DNA from: Phoronis ovalis
Lineage: Eukaryota > Phoronida > Phoronidae
Direction of reading: 5' to 3'
DNA length: 13,567 nt
Assembly: GCA_028565635.1 (NCBI GenBank)
Contig: JAOXYB010037473.1
Coordinates: 1-13,567, forward strand
A model generated the notes under the pieces. It was given only the letters and a program-made list of their open reading frames with translations, was not told where the DNA came from and did no database searches. Positions 1-10,100 of the stretch are shown here, in pieces. Within the stretch, counting starts at the first letter, position 1, and the number at the start of each line of letters is the position of its first letter. The position numbers were made by a program, and so were the translations under genes.

Positions 1-59
1 ACCAAATTCCAAAAATCGTTTATGGATACAAACCTAAAATTAATCCAAATTATTTGCTG

Positions 60-240
60 TAAGCAGCGGGTAGCAATACAATTTTTTAAATTTCTTTACG
101 GTGTAGCAATCCAAAAAAATACACGGTAAGAAATATACAATCCAAATCCAAAATTTTCAACGGAGTGGGCTGCACACCCCCACCAAAAAATACCTTGAGT
201 ACCCCTCCCCCGGGGTACAGTGAGTCCAGTGTCAACCACA
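60..240. repeat. Repeat-like block with two foldbacks
   Basis: Two foldbacks lie here: a roughly 15-bp stem pairing 90-105 with 120-134 (one mismatch, one bulge), and GTACCCC at 199-205 pairing with GGGGTAC at 212-218. C-rich runs stand out against the AT-rich surroundings. Overlapping minus-strand frames are open but low in complexity and resemble no protein I know. A block of this kind near a GGGGTAC core resembles dispersed repeats of several invertebrates, but the copy number is unknown. Confidence 0.35.
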
Positions 241-675
241 CATTTTTTGAGAAACAAAAAAATGAATAAGTGGCTCGTAACCAACTCCAGTCACACTGTG
301 AACAGAAATATGCATCATTCCTGTAAAAAAAAAGCAGGAAAAATCCCAATAGGATTAATATATATTGACTGTTTACTAGTGAGAAAAATACCAAATAATG
401 TCAATAACGCATTTGTGACAGATTAATTTAACAGAAATATATACTTGGTCTGCTTGATAACCTACGGAGCAATTCGATAATTTAAAAAAGGCCCAATTTA
501 TCTTCAAAGTTCAAGTTGGTAATTAACAGACTATAAAAGTGGAAAAAGCGTTTTTGATATGATTTCATTTTTCTTTCTTTGATATGTTGTATCTGTTGTA
601 TAAATGCTCTTACACGGAATAAGCGACTGACCAAGGTTTATTTATTTGCGTTATATAATACACTCCACAGAATCT

Positions 676-714
676 GGGACTAGTATCTAATTACATTCGG
701 CTTACATTAGTCCC
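676..714. repeat. Short inverted repeat GGGACTA/TAGTCCC
   Basis: GGGACTA at 676-682 pairs with TAGTCCC at 708-714, and TTACATT occurs twice in the loop separated by CGGC. This is weak evidence for a foldback. Confidence 0.25.
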
Positions 715-1885
715 AACCGGAATACACTCCCATAGTTTTAAATTACACTGTACCGGATACAGTAACGTTTTTTCATTGTTTACATTCATACACAAATTCC
801 AGGCTCATGAAAATAGTGCATAGCAAATGCAACATTCTGGAGTACGATGACAAACGCATTGTACTTCTTTATACTAAATTAATTGATTTAGATAGCTATA
901 TGCCCGAAAACACATGTTGTATATCTACAAATCATGATACTGTATTGCCTTTACACAACTTCGGCTAGAATTCATATTCCTACCCGATGCAGGCAGACGA
1001 CATTTTCGGGTACTGTGCACTGCGCTAGATTTTGGTTGAGGATAAATATTCTAAAAAAATAAAGGTAAATCTTATGGAAAACTTTAACATTTGATGTTTA
1101 TGCATTAGTAGAATATGTATAGATTAATTTTGGATAGTTGTCGATACATAGATACTTAATTTTGTAAGTTTTTTTGAGGTGAAACATGTGACGAGTTTTT
1201 CATGCTTGAGCAGGTCCCTGGTCAGAGTTCACAGGTTATGGACTCGGGTTATGATCGATTATGCTGTCTCGCATCCAATGAGATTCGCTTAAAATCTGCT
1301 CATTATATTATCATACTTTCAATGGTTTGTCTGTTGCTACTTTGATCCTCTGCAATCTTTACTACAAGAGATATCTATACAGATTATATTTCTACGAGTG
1401 CTTGATAAAATGGCAGAAATTCAAGCTAGTCAAGTCGATTCAACAAAGGGGGTAAATAATGCCTTTTATGTTACCTATCGAATTCCATAAACCATTATTT
1501 GGTACGATCAGGCACTGTGCATGTGATATTGTGGTCTGATTATTTAAGGGACAGGGTACCTGTATCAGTGGTATTGGCACTGAATATTTAAATCGGCCTG
1601 CCAATAAAGTAACATGCCATTTCATGTTTAGGTGTTATAAATTGCAAAACTATACTCAAAATTATATGTAACTGGGCAACACTTAATTATAATACAGATA
1701 CTGTGATGTAGCTCCAAAATATACAACATGTTTTGGAATCCTTTAAATACTAAAGTGTCCAGTGATGTTGACTTGGTTAAATGTAAAACCCTGCATGGTA
1801 CATACCGGGTCAACATTTTAAGTAGTCGCCCTACTTAAGTTGGACTGAGGTGTTATATTTGTATACTTCTGTCTAGTCCATTTCT

Positions 1886-1971
1886 TGTCTTCTAGAGATC
1901 TGCTGGTGATTTTGTGTGGCAGCTAAAACACAAAATCCACACAAAATCAGCAGCAGACCCCCTAGAAGACA
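1886..1971. repeat. Near-perfect 86-nt inverted repeat (hairpin; possible pre-miRNA or MITE)
   Basis: The left arm 1886-1919 and right arm 1937-1971 are reverse complements apart from one 3-by-4 internal bulge and one G-G mismatch, giving three blocks of 10, 7 and 13 perfect pairs around a 17-nt loop. The segment just inside the right arm repeats ACACAAAATC, allowing an alternative register. Size and shape suit a microRNA precursor, but a short foldback transposon is equally possible. No clear target-site duplication flanks it. Confidence 0.6.
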
Positions 1972-2488
1972 GGTAAAAGTTCCGTCCTACACCCTCTAAA
2001 GGAGTAATTAAATAATACAAATAATACAGATTCACAGCCCAGGGGGGACAGGTAATGTGAAAGTGGGTACATATGTTCCAAAAAGCTTCTTACGGAGTGG
2101 ACCTTGCCAGTGGCCTCCAAAATTATCCAGTTGTAGTGACATGTTGAAAGATGGCACCTATAGTGAGTGATGAAACATATAACCTGTAGGTGGCTGCATG
2201 GTCAGTTACACATTTCAGAAGAGTTGTCCTGTCTATAAGACAAGGAATTACAGCAATTAAGTTTCAATATATATTTAATATGCTAAATATGTTCATTGTA
2301 TCATGCATTGCTGAAGGTCATCCACCTGATGTTTTTACCTCCTCAGAAAGATACTGATAGTGATATAGTAAAAGCAAATGTATCAGAATGTTTATTTCCT
2401 ATTGCTATGAATACCAGACTTGAGTAAGAGTTAGCAAGATGTCAATATGATTAAAATAACAAAAGCTATATACTTTGGTAAATGTCAT

Positions 2489-2509
2489 TTGTTGGATAAT
2501 TTCCAACAA
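2489..2509. repeat. Perfect 8-bp hairpin
   Basis: TTGTTGGA at 2489-2496 pairs with TCCAACAA at 2502-2509 around a 5-nt loop. It is small and of unknown meaning. Confidence 0.3.
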
Positions 2510-2759
2510 AAAGTATCAAAATTGCTCAATTCATTTTGAATTAATGTTTAAAGTCAATTTTGTGTATGTCTCTGAGAGTTATCAAGATTGTGAATCTTTT
2601 AAAAAAAAATCTAATATAGGAGTGATGTGTATATGTATGATGCTGTAGATTGATTATGACTTTTTGTACCATATACTAAACTGCATTTTTCACTGCAGTA
2701 CATAATTTGAGGTGCAGCAAATGTATCACTATAGGAAGACCATCGCATCCTTGATAGGA

Positions 2760-2792
2760 CATCCTACTGTGATACAAGGGCATCCTACTGTG
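2760..2792. repeat. Direct repeat of CATCCTACTGTG
   Basis: The 12-base unit CATCCTACTGTG occurs at 2760-2771 and again at 2781-2792, separated by 9 bases. It is probably a local slippage or duplication in non-coding sequence. Confidence 0.5.
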
Positions 2793-3335
2793 TAGGCTAG
2801 TGTTCCTCTAAAACCTAATATAATGTGTTACTCATGCAAGATATATGTACATAAGTAGTATATCAGGTATATGTGGCATTATAACTCCATTAGCTTGAAG
2901 AACAAGGTTCTATTTCTATTTATTGATTTGAATTTACTTGGACTGGTACAATTAGTACCTTAGTGTTTTATAACACATATTTAACTAAGGTTTGTACTGT
3001 ATTATTCAGTTTATAATGCCAAATGTTTATAAATTACGTTTAATTATGTTATAGTTTCCCAAGGGGCAGGCAAGCTATAGGTACATCTATATGTTTCAGA
3101 GTCTTTGAATTAAATGGTGATTTTTTACATTATGTGTTAGTAGGTTCTGGTTGAAATTGTAAATAACTTTTATTACTTAAAATACAAATATTTGATTTTA
3201 TTCAAAATTTGATATTTTACAAAATGGATATATTTTTAAAGTATCCAATTTTAGTGATTTTTATTGAATTTTTTGACACACGGTAAGTGTTTTTGAAAGA
3301 CACCAACTTCTACTGATTTTTACACTGTCTGAACT

Positions 3336-3375
3336 ATGACCCTACGCTGCCATAGGCAAGCCATAGTAGGGTCAT
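3336..3375. repeat. Perfect 10-bp inverted repeat with 20-nt loop
   Basis: ATGACCCTAC at 3336-3345 pairs with GTAGGGTCAT at 3366-3375, and the loop itself contains CCATAG twice. It could be a small foldback element. No target duplication was evident. Confidence 0.4.
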
Positions 3376-3850
3376 CAAGCTAGGACTACAAGTCAAAAGG
3401 AGCATAATGGGACTGTATGTGGTATGGTTTGCTAGTTTTATCAGGTACAAACAATCAATAAAAGCATTTTCTTTTTTAGATGGCACAGATGTTAGCCAGA
3501 AATGGTAACAGAGAGCATGTAAGAATTTATAATTAGATTGTATGACATGTTATTTTACACCTTTTTTTAATCAAAGATACTTTTTTGGGGTTAAAATCTG
3601 CATGCAACTATGAGAGGCAGTTTTTACTGAATGAGAATTAAAATGGAAACCTGCCACAATTTTGGAAAAATGTCCATCATATACGTACTTACTTTCAAGC
3701 AGAACAGATTTTAATTTTTCGTCAGCTTATTTTGAGATGCAATGTCAGAAGATAGTGAGGAACTGATTTGCCATTCCTAATAAAATTAGATAACATTCAT
3801 TACAAGTTTTTCCAAGATAGTTTGACAGGATTCCAATAATTCCAAGCAAT

Positions 3851-3872
3851 TTTTCTCTCCTCTGAGAGAAAA
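3851..3872. repeat. Perfect 9-bp hairpin with 4-nt loop
   Basis: TTTTCTCTC at 3851-3859 pairs fully with GAGAGAAAA at 3864-3872 around a CTCT loop. It has no flanking gene within 500 bases and no known function. Confidence 0.4.
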
Positions 3873-4462
3873 GAGTACACAATAGTAAGTATAACCTTTA
3901 GATAACAATCCTCATTTCAGATATTGTTTAATCATGTTATATACTAATAACAAGATAATTTTATTTAATTATTTTATTGTTGTACTAAATCTAGAAAGCA
4001 GCACATACTCTCTATGAAAACATTATTTACCTCTATTTGATAGGTATACTGGCACTACTGACACATGTTGGTTTGTACAGGTTATTATAAATTATTATAA
4101 AATTTAGTATAAATTCTTAAGTGGCTTAATTACCAATATATGAAAATATTAATTTATGAATGCATCGCTTGCATATCTTTATGGCTAGAAACTACCATAC
4201 GATATTTATCACTTATTTCCTTTCCACAGTTTGTAAAAGAAAATAAATATCTGTTTTATGATTATTTTAGAAGTAGGAAACATGGAGCTACCAGAATGTT
4301 TGTTTCATTTGCAATGTTGAAAGTAAATGAAACTAGACTGATAATAGTACCATGTATTTAAGTTTTAACTTTAAATTTAGTTTTTCAGCTGTGACTTCTA
4401 GAGAATGCAATCTGACAAAAATACATACTTTAGAAATTATAGGGATATTATAATCTTCCATT

Positions 4463-5521
4463 ATGTATTTGTACAAAGCTAGAGAACACATTGCAAAAAA
4501 AGACAAACAGACATTAGAAAAAAAACTTGATAATTATGAGGAAAGATCTTTTAAAGAAAGAGGATTAGCAAAGGAATTAGGCATTGCATACTCATCATCT
4601 TCATCATCATGTCAAGATTTTGCAGTGTTGGGTGACTTAAAAAAGAAGGAAAACTTCACCACTGTCAAAAAAGTTTATTACTTGGGATCCTTTGCGTTGT
4701 CAGGTGACGAAAATACCATGCGTAAAGAAACTCATAAATTGCTGCTAGGTAGATTAAACAAAAGTGATAAAAAGAAAACTGTTGTTCTGATAATATCCGT
4801 CTGTGGTGTGAATGTCTGTGATTGTGAAGGCACTGAAATCCACATGACACACGAATTGAAGAGAATTTCTTATGCAACATGTAATCCGAACATGCATCAA
4901 TTTTGTTATCTTGCACGTGAACCGAAAGAAAACTGCTTCAAACAATACTGTCATGCCTTCATGACGGACACACCAGAAGAAGCCGTTGATTTGAACGCTG
5001 CATTTCGTAAAGCCTTCCGCAAGGCATTTGTGAAGAAAAAGAAACAGACGCCCATAAATGAAATTTTAGATACTCAAGTAGAAGATACGAAACGGAAATT
5101 CATGGTTTTAATGGACCGTGAACGTGATAGCTTGTTTCCAACGCAGGAAGAGGATTTTGAAGATGAAAAGTTTGGGCCACGATTTAAAAGTGTATGCAAC
5201 GTTATGAACACAGGAAGCCCACCCTGTTACTATTCAGGTATGAGCCAGCAAGAAGCCGTGGATATGTTAGATCCTTCCGAGATTGGTTCATTTGTAGTGC
5301 GGAACAGTAGTAAATATCCAGGAGCTTACACACTGTCTGTGAAAATACCTGATAGCAAGAACGGTGGACGTGTTGCGCATTACTTAGTTATAACTACAGA
5401 AAATAATGGCATACAATTACGGGGTGGACAAAAAGAATACCCAACAATCAAGACATTAATTAAACAATTGACAATTACACCTGACATTTTACCTTGTACA
5501 TTACGTTTACCAGAGAAATAA
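4463..5521 (+). CDS. PTB-SH2 domain adaptor protein, SH2D5-like, intronless
   Basis: This uninterrupted frame of 352 codons encodes a likely cytoplasmic phosphotyrosine-signalling adaptor. Residues 1-60 are charged and helix-like, with a run of six serines at 44-49. Residues about 66-190 read as a PTB domain (YYLGSF at 72-77, ELKRISYAT near 131-139, FCYLAREP at 147-154, then an amphipathic C-terminal helix). Residues about 255-350 read as an SH2 domain: GSFVVR ends in Arg280, the expected phosphotyrosine-binding arginine, followed by GAYTLSVK, HYLVI with the usual His306, and a tensin-like ending LPCTLRLP. PTB before SH2 matches SH2D5 and the front of invertebrate PTB-SH2 tyrosine kinases; tensins have the reverse order, and no kinase or CH1 segment is present. 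An in-frame TAA at 4451 and no earlier ATG make 4463 the likely start. An alternative is that this is a last exon entered at an internal acceptor such as the AG before 4632. The AFRK unit at 180-187 is tandemly repeated. Domain calls are firm, the exact family less so. Confidence 0.82.
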   Translation: MYLYKAREHIAKKDKQTLEKKLDNYEERSFKERGLAKELGIAYSSSSSSCQDFAVLGDLKKKENFTTVKKVYYLGSFALSGDENTMRKETHKLLLGRLNKSDKKKTVVLIISVCGVNVCDCEGTEIHMTHELKRISYATCNPNMHQFCYLAREPKENCFKQYCHAFMTDTPEEAVDLNAAFRKAFRKAFVKKKKQTPINEILDTQVEDTKRKFMVLMDRERDSLFPTQEEDFEDEKFGPRFKSVCNVMNTGSPPCYYSGMSQQEAVDMLDPSEIGSFVVRNSSKYPGAYTLSVKIPDSKNGGRVAHYLVITTENNGIQLRGGQKEYPTIKTLIKQLTITPDILPCTLRLPEK

Positions 5522-5992
5522 TATGCAGTATAATTCCTCTTAAAGTCTCCCAATCTGTAGTGTTTTCTTAGTATTGACATATTGTTTTTTTGAGAGTTAT
5601 TTAAAGGTTTCACTTCAGTATGTGTACTCTATTATATTTTAAGATTTGTTCCTTAAATGTTACTATAATATGCCATAAATCAAAGGAAATGTCATTGTGT
5701 ATATGTTTATTTTACAACAATGGTATTTATAAATTATATTTTAATAAGAAAACATACAATTAGTTTACAATGGCATTAAGTGGTTGAATAAGGTAACACT
5801 GCAAAAATATGTTCTAACTAGAAAGGTAAGCAGTGGAAAGTATTGTTTGCAACTGATAGAAAAGGAAAGAAAGCAGGTAAATTATGTTAATTATTAATGG
5901 TTATATTTACACCTTAAAGCTAACTGATTTTACTGTATGATTCTGTCCGAAACTTCAAAAATAATATGATTTTGGTCACCTGATAATAAGTT

Positions 5993-5998
5993 ATTAAA
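5993..5998 (+). promoter_or_regulatory. Candidate polyadenylation signal (ATTAAA)
   Basis: This is the common ATTAAA variant, about 470 bases after the stop codon of the PTB-SH2 gene. I saw no canonical AATAAA between the stop and this point, but a TATAAA variant occurs near 5727 with a GT-rich stretch nearby, so the true 3' end could be earlier. The assignment rests on the hexamer alone, in AT-rich sequence where it can occur by chance. Confidence 0.2.
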
Positions 5999-6615
5999 TT
6001 AAAGTAAAAGTGTCAACCCCCGTCTATTTCTATAAAGTTTGAAATTACTTGCCTGTTTTACTAACTTAGCCAATAACAGAAAAAAATATTTCCCCCAGTT
6101 GTAATAATCATACAAATCTTGTGCAGGAAATATGAATCTATTACAATCTTTGTTTCAGTTTGTATCAATGTGTGACTGTTGTCTTATACATACATGTTTT
6201 AATGTAATGTCTTCTGTCACGAGTGGGAAAGACCTGCTTTATTGCTTGTTTCTCAGTACAGCACGTTGTAGAAAATTATGAAAAATACCCAGTCCCTGCT
6301 CAAGCATTCTACCAATTGTGACAGATACGGGTGTCACATTCATGTAACAAGGATATTATCTTGTGTAGTTCCAACAATGTCTTTTGGGTAATAATACTAA
6401 GGTTACCACCTGCTTTTTCCTCCGAAGTATATGAAAGCCAAATCACAACCAAAACAAGTCTTATGTTTTAGTTGTTTATTATAATAGTCCTAGGTACCGT
6501 GCTCTATGTAGCAGTCCCATTGATGCTAGTAAATAATCTAATTGCTTCCTGTAGGTTGTGTTATAGTGGTCATAAATCCAACCAAACCCCATGCTGCATG
6601 TTTTGTGAATGTATA

Positions 6616-6634
6616 GTGTGTGTGTGTGTGTGTG
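6616..6634. repeat. GT dinucleotide microsatellite
   Basis: About nine and a half GT units lie in the spacer between the two genes. The repeat encodes the run of alternating Cys and Val in a spurious reading frame across this region. Confidence 0.9.
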
Positions 6635-6935
6635 AGGAAAAGTGCATGGTTGTTTGTTCACCAAAATGCAGAATAATAGTATGTCTAATGTATATATTAG
6701 CTAAGTACTGTATATCAGTTCTTTTCAAACATTTAAATTATTACATGCTGTTCTTACAGTTAAATTTAGTCAACTTACAGAACAAGGCAAAAACCAAGCT
6801 GCGAATCATCACTCCGAATATCTTCATCAGTGGTGGGAACCTCGAGGATTGAATGTTCTTTTTTGTCATTTGACTAAATTGAACTGTATTCGAACTTCAA
6901 TCAGAATTAATGGAATAATTTTATTCTTATTTTAG

Positions 6936-7113
6936 ATAAACGGACCCATGAAGAGATCCCGTACTGTAGAACAGGAGCATGCTGGGGAGTACTACATCCA
7001 GAGGCAGCAGTTGCAGGCTGCGGAGGCAAGGTCACATCTGGAACATATGTGTGCGTTGGATATTGATTCTGAACCTCATAATATTCGAATGACCGGTTTA
7101 ATCTGTACAATTG
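6936..7113 (+). CDS. PKM: Pyruvate kinase N-terminal exon, copy A
   Basis: The exon follows a pyrimidine-rich acceptor (TTCTTATTTTAG) and ends at donor GTATGT in phase 1. From ATG 6948 it encodes 55 residues plus one base, including [20 protein letters not shown] and RMTGLICTI. This matches the N-terminal helix and first barrel strand of animal pyruvate kinases (human has LEHMC and CTIG at equivalent points). The 12 bases between acceptor and ATG are in frame without a stop, so they are either 5' untranslated or coding from an upstream exon that I cannot identify. Confidence 0.88.
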
Positions 7114-10100
7114 GTATGTTAAGATAGCCAGAACACGAGACCTGCTTTGTTGTATAATAGGAGCTTCACTACGAACAGGTTGATTGTGTTCTGCCATTTT
7201 GTTTCCAGTTGAAATAGATATGCAGCAGTAACTTGGAATGTTTGCTTCTGCATATGATGTTCAATTAAAAGTTTGTTTCTTTCAAAAGATGGAATTAGTT
7301 CAAGAATATACAGCCATTCAAAAACACCATCCCGGGCTGTGCAGAAGAAAAGCTTGTAATGTAACTGGATGGACTAAAATTAATCGTAACAGTGCCTTCC
7401 TTATGTCTCCTTAGGATAACGATTCACCGTTTTATTCAAAAATCAATATTTGGTACAAAACGGGGAAACTAATATGTAAAATGTATTAAAATTTTACTGT
7501 GAAACTTGGCAGAACTCAACCAGCCTATAACTAACACTTTGCCTTGCTGTTGTGATTTATTTTAACTGGTGTGAATTATCAGATGGTCTAATTCAGATGC
7601 AGAGGAACACTCCAGGTTGGAGCATTGGTGTGCTATGGACATTGATCGTGACCCACTTTTCTTGCGCATGACTGGAGTTATTTGTACTGTAGGTAAGCTG
7701 TAATGATTTCAAAACGTTTTATCGCTTTTGCGTCACAATTTCAGACATGAGAAACAAATAATCTGAAAGTCTCCCCTCTCAACAATCCAGTATATGTAGT
7801 ATTTATCATAATAAATATAAATGGTGTCACACATTAAAATCTGCAGTCAAAATGGTGTTGGAAATACATTCTGTAAAATTTTTCATTTGCTCACTAACAT
7901 CTATTGTGGTCCAAAGTATTATAACTGCTTTTGTAATTACTTAACAATGATAAATTGCTGGTACAGGTATGGAATCATATATGATAAAACTCTTGCTATA
8001 ATAGTCTATATAAATAAATTAAATAGTTTACTAGGTCTAAAGTAAGCTTTTTGCACATCATCTGATTGCATGTAGATATACATGTGCTTTATACCCAATG
8101 TGCTGCCAGTGCATACCTCATTGCTTCATCACTTCAAAATTAGATGTAACTAGGAATTAAAAAAAAACAACATCAAAATACGCTTTTATTCTCAATGCTG
8201 TATTGTGTAAATGGGTTGAATCCAGATGCTCTTGTACTATATTCCTTGAATCTGCATGTGTAAAAGTAGTATAACTTTGAGGGCAAGTGAAAACAAATAT
8301 GCAGAAAGCTCCCCGAAATGCATGTGTTGTGGAGATCCTATAGTAAGTGTGTTTCGCAATCAAGGTAAGTTCTTACACTAAGTAAGTTTTTTTATGATAA
8401 AACTTGTAAAGTTGACAAAGGCTTCTAATCTGAAATCAAAAGACTTATTGTCAAATATTTACAAGTTTCTTGTATCATTATACTAACTACACTGAGTAAC
8501 ACAAAAGTATATCTTTCAGTATGACCACAGCACTTTTTCAATCTATGTTGTCACTAATTTGCACCCTTATTACAGTAACTATTACTTTCAACGAAATGCA
8601 AGTTTGTGATGTCATTGTTTATTACACTGTCGCGATATGTCAGTAAATACTGAAATAACTGGTATCACAAAGTCGCATCTAGTATCAATGTCTAGTTATT
8701 TGTTCGATGTTAGTTTAAAGCTCTGTGAAACTTACAGTAGATTTGCAGTTAGCTGCAACTGGAATTGTGAAAATTGAGGTACAAATAAATGTACCAGGAT
8801 TCTTTATTTTTCATGTATGTAATTGGTTTGCTACTGCGATTGATATGCAATTACCACTGTTTGCCCTAATCACTCTATCCAAAGGGTATGCAGTTCTTCA
8901 AAAATGCTGCAATTGAAGGTTTTATTTTCACAAACAAGTGAAAAAAATGAAAGTCATATTAGGATGAAGTACCGAGGCTTTCAATAAACTAAACGAAACT
9001 AGCAATATTTCAGAATGCATGACTGTTTAGAAAAGTTTAGCCAATCAGTTTCTAAATATGAGTCAAACTAATATAATAAACATTATACAAAACAATAATG
9101 TGATACATGGCAAATGATGCGTATCAATTGTGTTCATTGTGCTGTTTCTGTTTTAGGACCTGCCTGTAACACAATTCCACTGCTGGAAGAAATGATCATT
9201 GCTGGTATGAACATTGCACGACTCAACTTTTCACATGGAACACACGAGGTACCCACAACTCATAATTTATAAATAATAAGACTTAAGTTCTTTACGTTTT
9301 ATACAAACACTGTTAAAAGTCCTTATTTCATCATTCAGAGCACAACAGGCCTAATAGCTAGTGACACCTGGTGGGCAAGGTATTTAGTATTCTAGTGCCC
9401 TCTCATGACTGTTTTATATTTCAGTACCATGGACAAACTATCAAGAACATCCGTGTGGCTGTTGCTGGATTTAGCCATCCACGTCCTACTGCCATTGCCT
9501 TGGATACCAAGGGTCCCGAAATTAGGACAGGATTGCTTAAAGGAGTAAGTTGAATTGCTCACAGAAATTGGTATTTATAGGTTTCTGACGGTTGGAAAAC
9601 ATTTATTATGATTACACTTACATTAATAAATTCAAATATTTTATTTGGTAGTTTTGTTTACAAAATTAATATAACTTGATTACTGATATGATATTTTGAA
9701 CATGGTTGATGGTGTTTATTTGAATAAGATATATCTTATGTATCACAGTTTAAAATTTGCATGAACCTTCCTTCTATTACCTGATGTTTTTTGTCTTCAC
9801 TCCTGTAACTAGAGGCGATCAAAATTTTAATAATATTCTGTTAATGTGTAAATTCTAGGGTGGCTCTGCAGAGATTGAACTTGTGAAGGGTAACTCAATC
9901 ACATTCACAACTGATGAAAAGTTCTGTGAAATTGGAGATGAAAATCAGATTTATGTGGATTACAAGAACATCACCAAAGTTCTTAATTCAGGGGACAGGA
10001 TATATATTGACGATGGTCTTATCTCCGTGATTGTGATACAGAAAGGTAGGTTACATTATAACACATGCTTGATTCTGGATGTCCAATTCTAATTTTTATA

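Larger units (their letters stand above)
1..4462. other. Non-coding upstream region, no gene recognised
   Basis: I see no protein-coding frame with family resemblance on either strand, and no tRNA or rRNA. The longest frames are under 105 residues and low in complexity, including a 73-codon frame at 4140-4361. Apart from the repeats listed separately, the sequence is AT-rich and plain. It may contain the promoter and any 5' exon of the PTB-SH2 gene, but no convincing TATA-start or acceptor arrangement could be fixed. Confidence 0.6.
5522..6935. other. Spacer between the PTB-SH2 gene and pyruvate kinase
   Basis: The spacer is AT-rich and contains the GT microsatellite. It should hold the 3' untranslated region of the first gene and the promoter plus any 5' exon of pyruvate kinase. 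A GC-richer segment at about 6775-6855 follows a CTTACAG acceptor-like site and could be a 5' untranslated exon. A 126-codon frame across 6472-6852 runs through the microsatellite and is judged spurious. Confidence 0.5.

Noticed and set aside
86-394. 102-codon minus-strand frame
   Set aside because: It is low in complexity, rich in Phe and Leu, overlaps foldback and C-rich repeat sequence, and shows no domain pattern.
4140-4361. 73-codon + strand frame just upstream of the PTB-SH2 gene
   Set aside because: No recognisable motif and no clear splice connection to 4463; the composition is that of random AT-rich sequence.
4665-4954. Minus-strand frames within the PTB-SH2 gene
   Set aside because: They are shadows of a sense frame with clear PTB and SH2 motifs.
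6472-6852. 126-codon + strand frame
   Set aside because: It is kept open by the GT microsatellite (alternating Cys/Val) and AT-rich sequence and has no family resemblance, although its end overlaps the GC-richer segment noted in the findings.
6907-7197. 96-codon minus-strand frame
   Set aside because: It is antisense to the pyruvate kinase N-terminal exon, whose sense frame is clearly the conserved one.
8211-8220. GGTTGAATCC, resembling a tRNA B box
   Set aside because: No matching A box, acceptor stem or anticodon arm could be folded around it.
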